From NCBI GenBank assembly GCA_011390885.1, contig JAABRO010000059.1, positions 62,001 to 126,000 on the forward strand: DNA of 64,000 nucleotides. Direction: 5' to 3'. The first letter of the stretch is position 1; each line of letters opens with the position of its first letter. Below, piece after piece: positions 57,516-64,000 of this stretch. The translations under genes and the position numbers were made by a program. The notes beneath the pieces are model-generated. The model had not been told where the DNA came from. It saw nothing but the letters and a program-made list of their open reading frames with translations, and ran no database searches. The DNA is from Gemmatimonas sp. (GTDB lineage Bacteria > Gemmatimonadota > Gemmatimonadetes > Gemmatimonadales > Gemmatimonadaceae).

Positions 57516-58665
57516 GGAACGGCTCCGACTCTACCTCGAACAGCGACGCGACCTCGGCGAGTCCGAGCTCGTGCTCGATACGCTGCCGGTCGATGATGTG
57601 CTCGCCCTGATCGGCGCCGGCGGAACCGCGGGGGCGCGTCCCGTCACGCCGCGCCGGCCCAAGGCGGCGCCGGCGCACGACGCCGAGGCGGGGACCGCCC
57701 ACGAGGCACAAGCCACGCCGCGCGACGCCGCGCCAGCGGCAGGCGACGCCTCGGAGCGCGCCGCACCGCCCGAGGTGGCGCCGCCCCCCACACCGGCTCC
57801 GCGCTTCGATCCGAGCAGCGCGAACCGCGACTGGCGGTCGGCGCTGCGTGCGCAGGGCCTTGGTGAGGGAGGCTCGATCGCGCGTCCCGACACGCCGGCG
57901 CCGTCGCCAGAACCGTCCGTGCCTGGTGCGGCGCCCGCCACACCATCGGCAACGCCGGCGCCCGCCGACGTGCCCGCCGAGGCCGCGGCGGCCAACGGCC
58001 TCGGGCTCGACGCACCGCCGCTGCCCTCGTGGCTCACGGCCCTCGGGCTGCCGTACGGGATGTCGGTGGGCCGCGCGCTGCAGGCACCGGCCGGCGTGTC
58101 CACGCTCGATGACGTGGCCACGGCCATCGCGGCGTGTGCGGCCTGCCCACTCGGCGCCACGGCCACCAACCACGTGCCCGGCGAGGGGAATCCGCAGGCC
58201 GACTTCGTGCTGGTCGGCGAAGCGCCGGGACAGACCGAGGACGAAACGGGGCGACCGTTCGTGGGCGCGGCCGGTCAGCTGCTCACGAAGATTCTCGGGG
58301 CGATCAAGTTCGCGCGCGAGGACGTGTTCATCTGCAACGTGCTCAAGCATCGACCGCCGGGCAATCGCACGCCCACCCCGGAGGAGGTGCGCGCCTGCCG
58401 GCCGTTCCTCGAGCAGCAGCTGGCGCTCCTGCAGCCGCGCGTGATTCTCGCACTCGGCACGTCGGCCGCGCACGCGTTGCTCGGCACCACGCAGAGCCTC
58501 GGCGCGCTCCGCGGCAAGGTCCATCGCTACCACGGCGTGCCCGTGGTGGTCACGTATCATCCGGCAGCACTCCTGCGCAACGAGGCGTGGAAGCGCCCGA
58601 CGTGGGAGGACGTGCAACTCGCGCGGCGCATCCACGACGCATCACGCGAAGCGAGCGGCTCATGA
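57505..58665 (+). CDS. Family 4 uracil-DNA glycosylase with long disordered N-terminus
   Basis: A 386-residue protein; the glycosylase occupies about 195-386. The iron-sulfur ligands are Cys211, Cys214, Cys278 and Cys298, motif A is GEAPGQTEDETG (238-249), and motif B is YHPAALL with His352. These define thermostable-type family 4 UDG, which excises uracil from DNA. Residues 1-40 form a small helical piece (AKERLRLYLEQRRDLG) and 40-165 are Pro/Ala-rich and disordered. Similar proteins are often annotated as phage SPO1-type polymerase-related. GTG 57505 lies 11 nt inside coaBC. Confidence 0.9.
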   Translation: MDAKERLRLYLEQRRDLGESELVLDTLPVDDVLALIGAGGTAGARPVTPRRPKAAPAHDAEAGTAHEAQATPRDAAPAAGDASERAAPPEVAPPPTPAPRFDPSSANRDWRSALRAQGLGEGGSIARPDTPAPSPEPSVPGAAPATPSATPAPADVPAEAAAANGLGLDAPPLPSWLTALGLPYGMSVGRALQAPAGVSTLDDVATAIAACAACPLGATATNHVPGEGNPQADFVLVGEAPGQTEDETGRPFVGAAGQLLTKILGAIKFAREDVFICNVLKHRPPGNRTPTPEEVRACRPFLEQQLALLQPRVILALGTSAAHALLGTTQSLGALRGKVHRYHGVPVVVTYHPAALLRNEAWKRPTWEDVQLARRIHDASREASGS

Positions 58666-60134
58666 CCATGGTTCCCGTGTCCGCGATCGCCTCCACGGCA
58701 CTCGCGCGCGACCCGTACAAGGATCGGCGTCCGCCCTGGTCGGAAGACGCCGAGCGCGCCGTGCTGGGGGCCATGCTCCTCGACGCCGACGCGATCCTGC
58801 GCGCCTCCGAGCACGTGGACGACTCGATGTTCTACCGTGAGGGGCACCGGCGGCTGTTCCGGGCCGCCGCCGCCCTCACGCAGCGTGGCGCGGTGGTGGA
58901 TACGCTCACGCTCGCCGACGAACTCGAGCGGCGCGGTGAACTCGAACAGTGCGGCGGTCGCGAGTACCTGTCGTTCCTCGTGGACGCGGTGCCCACGGTC
59001 GCCAACGTGGAGTATCACGCGCAGATCGTGCGCGAGAAGGCGATCCTGCGGCGGCTCATCGAGACGAGCACCGAGATCGTGCAAGAGGCGTTCGAGGCGC
59101 GCCAGCCGGCGCACGACCTGCTCGACCTCGCCGAGTCGCGCATCTTCCAGCTCGGCCAGACACGCGACCGCGCCGGCTTCGCGCGCGTGAAGGAGCTGCT
59201 CTGGCCGGCCATGGAGAAGCTCGAGGCGCTCGCACAGCGCGAGAGCGCGATCACGGGCGTGCCCAGCGGCTTCAACGACCTCGACCACATGCTGTCGGGG
59301 TTCCAGCCCGCCGACCTCGTGATCGTGGCGGCGCGCCCCTCCATGGGCAAGACGGCGTTCGTGCTCAACATCGCGCAACACGCGGCCATCACGAGCAAGA
59401 AATCGGTTGCGTTCTTTTCGCTCGAAATGAGTAAAGAGTCTCTGGTGCAGCGACTGCTCGCCAGCGAGGCGCTCATCGACGCGCAGGCCCTCCGCAAGGG
59501 AGGCCGCGCGCTCGACGAGGCGATGCCCCGGCTGGCGCAGGCCGCCGGCATCCTCAGCCACGCCCCGATCTACATCGACGACACGCCGGGACTCGGCATC
59601 CTCGAAATGCGATCGAAGGCCAGGCGGCTGAAGGCGGAGCACAACCTCGACCTCATCATCGTGGACTACCTGCAGCTCATGTCCGGCCCCGCGGGCTCTG
59701 AGAACCGACAGCAGGAGGTGTCGCAGATCTCGCGCGGGCTCAAGGCGCTCGCGAAGGAGCTGGGCGTGCCCGTGCTGGCGCTCTCGCAGCTCTCGCGCGC
59801 GCCGGAGCAGCGCACGGGCGAGGACAAGGGACGTCCGCTGCTCTCCGACCTCCGCGAGTCGGGCGCCATCGAGCAGGACGCCGACGTGATCCTGTTCATC
59901 TTCCGGCAGGAAGTGTACGCCGAGCGCGATGAGACGGGACGGCTCAAGGATCCGGGGCTCGAGGGGAAGGCCGAGATCATCATCGGCAAGCAGCGCAACG
60001 GTCCCATCGGCAGCGTGCGGCTGTACTTCCACAAGCATTACACGCGCTTCGACAACTACAGCGCGCGCGCGCCCGAGCCGTCGTACGGAGGCGGACCGCG
60101 CCTCGTGACGGGCGGCGACGAGCCACCGTACTGA
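58662..60134 (+). CDS. dnaB: Replicative DNA helicase
   Basis: Hexameric 5'-3' helicase at the replication fork. The 490 residues have the N-terminal helical collar domain (about 25-130), a linker, and a RecA-like C-domain: TGVPSGFNDLD, Walker A ARPSMGKTA (224-232), FFSLEMSKESLV, Walker B LIIVDYLQLMSG, LSQLSRAPEQR and the C-terminal EIIIGKQRNGPIG with the arginine-finger region. No intein or insertion is present. ATG 58662 overlaps the UDG stop by 4 nt; ATG 58668 is an alternative. Confidence 0.96.
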   Translation: MTMVPVSAIASTALARDPYKDRRPPWSEDAERAVLGAMLLDADAILRASEHVDDSMFYREGHRRLFRAAAALTQRGAVVDTLTLADELERRGELEQCGGREYLSFLVDAVPTVANVEYHAQIVREKAILRRLIETSTEIVQEAFEARQPAHDLLDLAESRIFQLGQTRDRAGFARVKELLWPAMEKLEALAQRESAITGVPSGFNDLDHMLSGFQPADLVIVAARPSMGKTAFVLNIAQHAAITSKKSVAFFSLEMSKESLVQRLLASEALIDAQALRKGGRALDEAMPRLAQAAGILSHAPIYIDDTPGLGILEMRSKARRLKAEHNLDLIIVDYLQLMSGPAGSENRQQEVSQISRGLKALAKELGVPVLALSQLSRAPEQRTGEDKGRPLLSDLRESGAIEQDADVILFIFRQEVYAERDETGRLKDPGLEGKAEIIIGKQRNGPIGSVRLYFHKHYTRFDNYSARAPEPSYGGGPRLVTGGDEPPY

Positions 60135-60145
60135 CGCGGCGTCCC

Positions 60146-61669
60146 ATGGCACGCGCGAAATCGGTGTACCGCTGCACGGAGTGCGGCGCGGATTATCCGA
60201 AGTGGGCGGGGCGGTGCGAAACCTGCGGCGCGTGGAACACGCTCGCCGAGGAGCCCGTGGCCACGTCGTCGGGCGGTCGCCGCGCACGGGAAGCGCTGAC
60301 GGCGGAGGCGGTGCCCGCCGTGCGCCTCGACGCCGTCACCGGGAGCGAGTCCATGCGCTGGCGCACCGGCCTCGACGAGTTCGACTTCGTGCTCGGCGGC
60401 GGCATCGTGCCAGGGGCCATGGTGCTGGTGGGCGGCGAACCGGGCATCGGCAAGAGCACCCTGCTGCTGCAGGTCGCGGCGCGACTCGATGGGGCCGGTC
60501 ATCGCACGCTGTACGTGTCGGGCGAGGAGTCGCCGCTGCAGGTCAAGCTGCGTGCCGAACGGCTGACCGAATCGGCGGGCGGCGTCTCGCTCGTGACCGA
60601 GACGGCGCTGGAGCGGATCCTTGCCACGGCGGCCGCACCGGATGCGCACGACGCGCGTCCGCTGGCCGTGCTCGTGGTGGACTCGATCCAGACTGTGCAC
60701 ACCGAGACGCTCGAAGGCGCGCCGGGGAACGTGGGGCAGGTGCGCGAGTGCGCGGCGCGGCTCATGCGGTTCGCCAAGGAGCGGAACGTGGCGGTGTTCG
60801 TGATCGGCCACGTGACCAAGGGCGGCGGCATCGCCGGTCCGAAGACGCTCGAGCACATCGTGGACACGGTGCTCTACTTCGAGGGGGAGGGCTCGCTCGA
60901 TCATCGCATCCTCCGCGCCACGAAGAACCGCTTCGGCAGCGTGGACGAGATCGGGGTGTTCCGCATGGCGCCCAGCGGGCTCGTGCCGGTGGCCAACCCG
61001 TCGGCGTTGTTCATGGGGGACCGTCAGGACGTGGCGAGCGGCAGCGCGGTGTGTGCGCTCATGGAGGGCACGCGGCCCGTGCTCGTGGAAGTGCAGGCAC
61101 TCGCCGCGCGGGCGGGCTTCGGCACGCCGCAGCGCGTGGCCAACGGCATCGACGGACGCCGTCTCGCGCTGCTGCTGGCGGTGCTCGACAAGCGCGGCGG
61201 CTTCTCCTGCGCCGACCTCGATGTGTTCTGCAACCTCGTGGGTGGCATGCGCGTGCAGGAGCCGGCGGTGGACCTCGCCGTCGCGGTGGCGATCGCGAGC
61301 AGCGTGACCGATCGGGCGCTGCCCGCCCACGCGGTGTTCCTCGGCGAGCTCGGACTCGGTGGCGAAGTGCGCGCCGTCACGCAGGTCGAACGGCGCCTTG
61401 CCGAAGCCGCCAAGCTCGGCATGACCGAGGCCTATCTCGCCGAGCGCGCCGTGCCGCACCGCGTGCCGGCGGGCATGATCGTGCACGGCGTGCGCTCGCT
61501 GGCCGACGTACTCGCGCTGACCATCGGTCCGCGACGCGCGGGAAGTGGCGCGGGGCGGCCGCGCGCGAGTGCGGCACACGCCGCGGCTGCACGCAGCGCA
61601 CCAGGCGCGCGCACGCGCGCCGACTTCGATTCCGATTCCGAGAGCGACTGGTCCGACGATGACAGCTGA
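60146..61669 (+). CDS. radA: DNA repair protein RadA
   Basis: RecA-like ATPase that drives branch migration in recombination. The 507 residues show the C4 zinc finger (Cys10, Cys13, Cys24, Cys27), Walker A GEPGIGKST (98-106), the RadA-specific KNRFGS motif around 255 and a C-terminal Lon-like domain (about 290-460) with DLAVAVAIASS. After about 460 comes an Ala/Arg-rich linker and a very acidic tail (FDSDSESDWSDDDS) not seen in typical RadA. The last 11 nt overlap ispD. Confidence 0.95.
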   Translation: MARAKSVYRCTECGADYPKWAGRCETCGAWNTLAEEPVATSSGGRRAREALTAEAVPAVRLDAVTGSESMRWRTGLDEFDFVLGGGIVPGAMVLVGGEPGIGKSTLLLQVAARLDGAGHRTLYVSGEESPLQVKLRAERLTESAGGVSLVTETALERILATAAAPDAHDARPLAVLVVDSIQTVHTETLEGAPGNVGQVRECAARLMRFAKERNVAVFVIGHVTKGGGIAGPKTLEHIVDTVLYFEGEGSLDHRILRATKNRFGSVDEIGVFRMAPSGLVPVANPSALFMGDRQDVASGSAVCALMEGTRPVLVEVQALAARAGFGTPQRVANGIDGRRLALLLAVLDKRGGFSCADLDVFCNLVGGMRVQEPAVDLAVAVAIASSVTDRALPAHAVFLGELGLGGEVRAVTQVERRLAEAAKLGMTEAYLAERAVPHRVPAGMIVHGVRSLADVLALTIGPRRAGSGAGRPRASAAHAAAARSAPGARTRADFDSDSESDWSDDDS

Positions 61670-62444
61670 GACGCCCCTCACACCGCCCCGCCGCGTGATT
61701 CCGCCTCCCATGGTGCGTGCGCGCGACGACGCCGCCCCCGCGCGCGGGGACACCGTCGTGCGCGATGTCGGCGTCGTGATCGTGGCCGGTGGCTCCGGCT
61801 CGCGCGTCGGCGGCGACGAACTCAAGCAGTTCCGCTGGGTGGTGGGGCGACCGGCGCTGCTGCACAGCGTGCAGGCGTTCATGGCGCGCCCCGATGTCGC
61901 GACCGTCGTGGTGGTGCTGCCGAAGGCGTACGCGGCCGACCCGCCGCCCTGGCTGTTCCAGTGCGACGTGGACCGGCTGCTCGTATCCGTGGGCGGCCGC
62001 GAGCGGCACGAGTCGGTGTACAACGGCCTCGAGGACCTGCCCGAAGAGGTGCGCGTGGTCGTGGTGCATGATGCGGCGCGTCCGCTCGTCACCGACGAAA
62101 CCATCGCGCGCGTGATCGACGAGGCGCGCCTTGGGCACGGCGCGATCGCCGCACTACCGGTGGTGGACACGCTCAAGCGCGTCGACGAACACGGCCGCAT
62201 CACGGACACCGTCGATCGCACCGGTCTGTGGCGCGCGCAGACGCCGCAGGCGTTCCCGCGCGAGATGCTCGAGCGCGCGCACATCGCGGCGCGCAGCGAA
62301 CGCGTGGGCGCGACCGACGACGCGGGGCTGTGCGAGCGCATCGGCGAGCCGGTCGTGGTCGTGCGCGGCTCGGAGCGCGCGCTCAAGATCACCGAGGAAG
62401 CCGACTTCGCGCGCGCCGAGGCGCTCAGCCTGCTCACGGACTGA
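61659..62444 (+). CDS. ispD: 2-C-methyl-D-erythritol 4-phosphate cytidylyltransferase
   Basis: Third step of the non-mevalonate isoprenoid pathway, making CDP-methylerythritol from CTP. The enzyme proper starts near residue 36 with GVVIVAGGSGSRVGGDELKQF, the CTP-binding loop (named by its ends GVVIVAGG and GDELKQF), then GGRERHESVYNGL, HDAARPLV, TLKRVDE, TGLWRAQTPQAF and DDAGLCE. The first 35 residues are Pro/Arg-rich and extra. ispF is not adjacent. ATG 61659 overlaps radA by 11 nt; later starts such as ATG 61710 would also leave a complete enzyme. Confidence 0.93.
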   Translation: MTAETPLTPPRRVIPPPMVRARDDAAPARGDTVVRDVGVVIVAGGSGSRVGGDELKQFRWVVGRPALLHSVQAFMARPDVATVVVVLPKAYAADPPPWLFQCDVDRLLVSVGGRERHESVYNGLEDLPEEVRVVVVHDAARPLVTDETIARVIDEARLGHGAIAALPVVDTLKRVDEHGRITDTVDRTGLWRAQTPQAFPREMLERAHIAARSERVGATDDAGLCERIGEPVVVVRGSERALKITEEADFARAEALSLLTD

Positions 62445-62452
62445 GGCCACGC

Positions 62453-63136
62453 ATGCCACACACGCTTCGCCACGGGGACGTCACGCTCCCGTTCTGGTCG
62501 CCGGAAGAGGTGCAGGCCGCGGTGCGGCCCGTCGTGGCGCACCTCGCGGAGCGGCGCGTGCTGGCGTATCCCACCGAGACCGTGTACGGCTTCGGCACCG
62601 CCGTCGATCACGAGTCGGTAGAGGCGCTCGTGCGCATGAAGAAGCGTCCGCCTCACAAGCCGTTCCTGCTGCTCATCAACGGCAGCGCGATGCTGGAGCG
62701 CCTGGGACTCGTGCTCACCCCGACGGCCTCGCGTCTCGCCGCGCGCTTCTGGCCCGGTCCGCTCACGCTCGTGCTCCCCGGCGGCGATCATCGCGTGCCG
62801 GCCCGGCTGCGCGGTCCGGAAGGGGGCATCGCCGTGCGCTGGACGCCGCACCCCGGGCTGCAGGCCATCCTGCACGCCTACGGTGAGCCCATCACCTCCA
62901 CCTCCGCCAACCGGCCGGGAGTTCCGCCCGCGTCCGCCGCTTCGGAGATCGTGACGCAGTGGCGCGACGAGATCCACCGTGGCCTGCTGCTCGTGCTCGA
63001 CGGCGGCCGCGTGCCGCCTTCCGAACCCTCCACCGTCGTCGACTGCACCGGTCGCCGTCCCCGTGTGATTCGCCCCGGCGTATTCTCCGCGGCCGTCCTG
63101 CGCGAGTGCGTGCCCGAACTCGTCGGCAACCTGTGA
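62453..63136 (+). CDS. tsaC: Threonylcarbamoyl-AMP synthase (TsaC/YwlC/Sua5 family)
   Basis: Makes threonylcarbamoyl-AMP for the t6A37 modification of ANN-reading tRNAs. The 227-residue YrdC domain has YPTETVYGFG, the KKRPPHKPFLLLI stretch with basic ATP-site residues, FWPGPLTLVLP, VRWTPHP, and STSANRPGVPP. It lacks the extra C-terminal Sua5 domain. Adjacent downstream is a YwlE-like phosphatase, the same pairing as ywlC-ywlE in Bacillus. ATG 62453 is eight bases after ispD. Confidence 0.92.
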   Translation: MPHTLRHGDVTLPFWSPEEVQAAVRPVVAHLAERRVLAYPTETVYGFGTAVDHESVEALVRMKKRPPHKPFLLLINGSAMLERLGLVLTPTASRLAARFWPGPLTLVLPGGDHRVPARLRGPEGGIAVRWTPHPGLQAILHAYGEPITSTSANRPGVPPASAASEIVTQWRDEIHRGLLLVLDGGRVPPSEPSTVVDCTGRRPRVIRPGVFSAAVLRECVPELVGNL

Positions 63137-63639
63137 TGCCCACTCCTCCCGCCCCCGATCTGTCCATGCACCTGCTGTTCGTCTGCACCGGCAATACCTG
63201 TCGCAGTCCGCTCGCCGAAGCGATCGCGCGGCACGAGATCGCGAAGCGCGGACTCGACGGCGTCACCGTGGCGAGCGCCGGCACGAGCGCGTGGGACGGC
63301 GCCCCCGCCTCCGATGGCGCGCTGCTCGTGGCCATGGAGCACGGCCTCGAACTCGGGGCGCATCAGGCGCGCATGCTCACCCCCGGCATCGTCGAGCAGG
63401 CTGACGTCATCCTCACCATGGGGCCGTCGCACCTCGAGCGCGTGCACGTGCTCGGAGGGGCCGCTCGCGCGCAGCAGCTGACCACCTTCGCCTCGCGTGG
63501 GGCGTCGCAGGAGGCGGTGAGCGATCCGTTCGGCGGCGACCTCGCGGTGTACCGTCGCACGTTCGCGGAGCTGTCCACGCTCGTGGGTGCAGCGCTCGAT
63601 CGGTTCGAGTCCGATCGTGTCGGGCGCACGACGCCGTAA
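63136..63639 (+). CDS. YwlE-like low-molecular-weight phosphatase
   Basis: A 167-residue phosphatase of the LMW-PTP fold. The P-loop is CTGNTCRS with nucleophile Cys17 and Arg23, and the general acid is Asp130 in SDPFGG. The Thr at position 21 (CTGNT) corresponds to Thr11 of Bacillus YwlE, the residue that gives protein-arginine phosphatase specificity; tyrosine phosphatases have Ile or Leu there. Arginine dephosphorylation is thus predicted; whether an McsB-type kinase exists is not visible. ATG 63136 shares one base with the tsaC stop; ATG 63166 would give the family-typical start. Confidence 0.88.
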   Translation: MPTPPAPDLSMHLLFVCTGNTCRSPLAEAIARHEIAKRGLDGVTVASAGTSAWDGAPASDGALLVAMEHGLELGAHQARMLTPGIVEQADVILTMGPSHLERVHVLGGAARAQQLTTFASRGASQEAVSDPFGGDLAVYRRTFAELSTLVGAALDRFESDRVGRTTP

Positions 63640-63657
63640 GGGCAGGAGACCACGCGC

Positions 63658-64000
63658 GTGAACGAGCCCTCCGACGCCGCGCGCGACGAGCAGGCGCCGC
63701 GCATCCCGGCGGCACACATGCCACGGCACGTGCGTCCGACCCGGCTCGTGCTGCTCGGGCATCCGGTCGCGCATTCGCTCTCACCGCGCTTCCAGCAGGC
63801 GGCGCTCGACGCAGCCGGCCTGCCGGTGCGCTACACCGCGCGCGATACCGCCCCGGACGCGTGGTCGAGCACCCTCGCCGAACTCGCCGCCGCACGCGCC
63901 GGCGGCAACGTGACGGTCCCGCACAAGGAAGCGGCATACCGCGCGTGCGCGACCACGACCGAGCTGGCGGAACGCGTCGGCGCGGTGAACACGTTCGCGC
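63658..64000 (+). CDS. aroE: Shikimate dehydrogenase, 5' part
   Basis: NADPH-dependent reduction of dehydroshikimate in the chorismate pathway. Only the first 114 codons are in the window. After about 27 extra residues the enzyme begins with LVLLGHPVAHSLSPRFQQAAL, the shikimate-binding loop (ends LVLLGHP and FQQAAL), and continues with NVTVPHKEAA, holding the catalytic Lys, and VGAVNTFA. GGCAGGAG lies upstream of GTG 63658. Chorismate feeds the tryptophan genes at the other end of the window. Truncation is due to the window edge. Confidence 0.92.
   Translation, partial: MNEPSDAARDEQAPRIPAAHMPRHVRPTRLVLLGHPVAHSLSPRFQQAALDAAGLPVRYTARDTAPDAWSSTLAELAAARAGGNVTVPHKEAAYRACATTTELAERVGAVNTFA

Overview
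The window reads as the chromosome of a very GC-rich, free-living, diderm heterotroph. Nearly every gene uses G or C at third codon positions, stop/start overlaps of the type GTGA, ATGA or TGATG are the rule, and many envelope proteins are outer-membrane barrels or lipoproteins. The gene content (cobalamin-dependent acyl-CoA mutase, U32 protein, KatG with a divergent OxyR, paired CNNM/CBS proteins, Asp/Ser/Arg-rich leaders on outer-membrane proteins) fits Gemmatimonadota best. That placement is inferred from style and content; no rRNA gene is present to prove it. No phage, insertion sequence, integrase or CRISPR array was seen, and composition is even from end to end.

Layout. 80-7883 (+): tryptophan genes trpC-trpF-trpB, then a HEAT-repeat protein and an HD-GYP protein lying inside the run, then trpA, a YqeK-like HD hydrolase and a LytR_C-domain protein. 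7812-9865 (-): rlmN and an outer-membrane protein. 10231-18027 (+): aspS, phoH, pgpH, ybeY and two CNNM/CBS proteins in one tightly overlapped run. 18024-25722 (+): acyl-CoA metabolism, with a MeaB-type GTPase, a cobalamin mutase large subunit carrying the isobutyryl-CoA mutase signature, a methyltransferase, the B12-binding small subunit, an acyl-CoA carboxylase beta subunit and a split AtuA-like pair. 25732-32229: a membrane protein (-), a U32 protein, an RluA-family pseudouridine synthase, an unrecognised 303-residue protein and a Tat-exported metallophosphoesterase. 32845-36126: oxyR (-) and katG (+) around a shared control region. 36252-41081 (+): recQ, a YtcJ-like amidohydrolase lipoprotein and an acyl-CoA dehydrogenase.

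41569-43950 (+): RNase E/G behind a long structured leader, then rplU-rpmA. 44083-47604 (+): a small hypothetical, an ECF sigma/anti-sigma pair with a Spy-like and a TlpA-like exported protein, tRNA-Leu(CAA) and a lipoprotein. 47717-50573 (-): ilvE, an atypical SDR, a cupin and a small barrel protein. 50706-54427 (+): tRNA-Asn(GTT), leucyl aminopeptidase and a TonB-plug outer-membrane protein. 54482-64000 (+): a housekeeping block yicC-gmk-rpoZ-coaBC-UDG-dnaB-radA-ispD-tsaC-ywlE-aroE, the last cut by the window edge.

The most interesting points are the substrate signature of the mutase (Phe93/Gln211, isobutyryl-CoA type rather than methylmalonyl-CoA type), a recurring TAnnnT box 5-7 nt upstream of start codons that suggests leaderless transcripts, the HEAT/HD-GYP pair translationally coupled inside the trp genes, an SDR that has lost its catalytic Tyr and Lys, and the 487-nt leader of RNase E/G. 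I found no clearly novel defence or mobile system.
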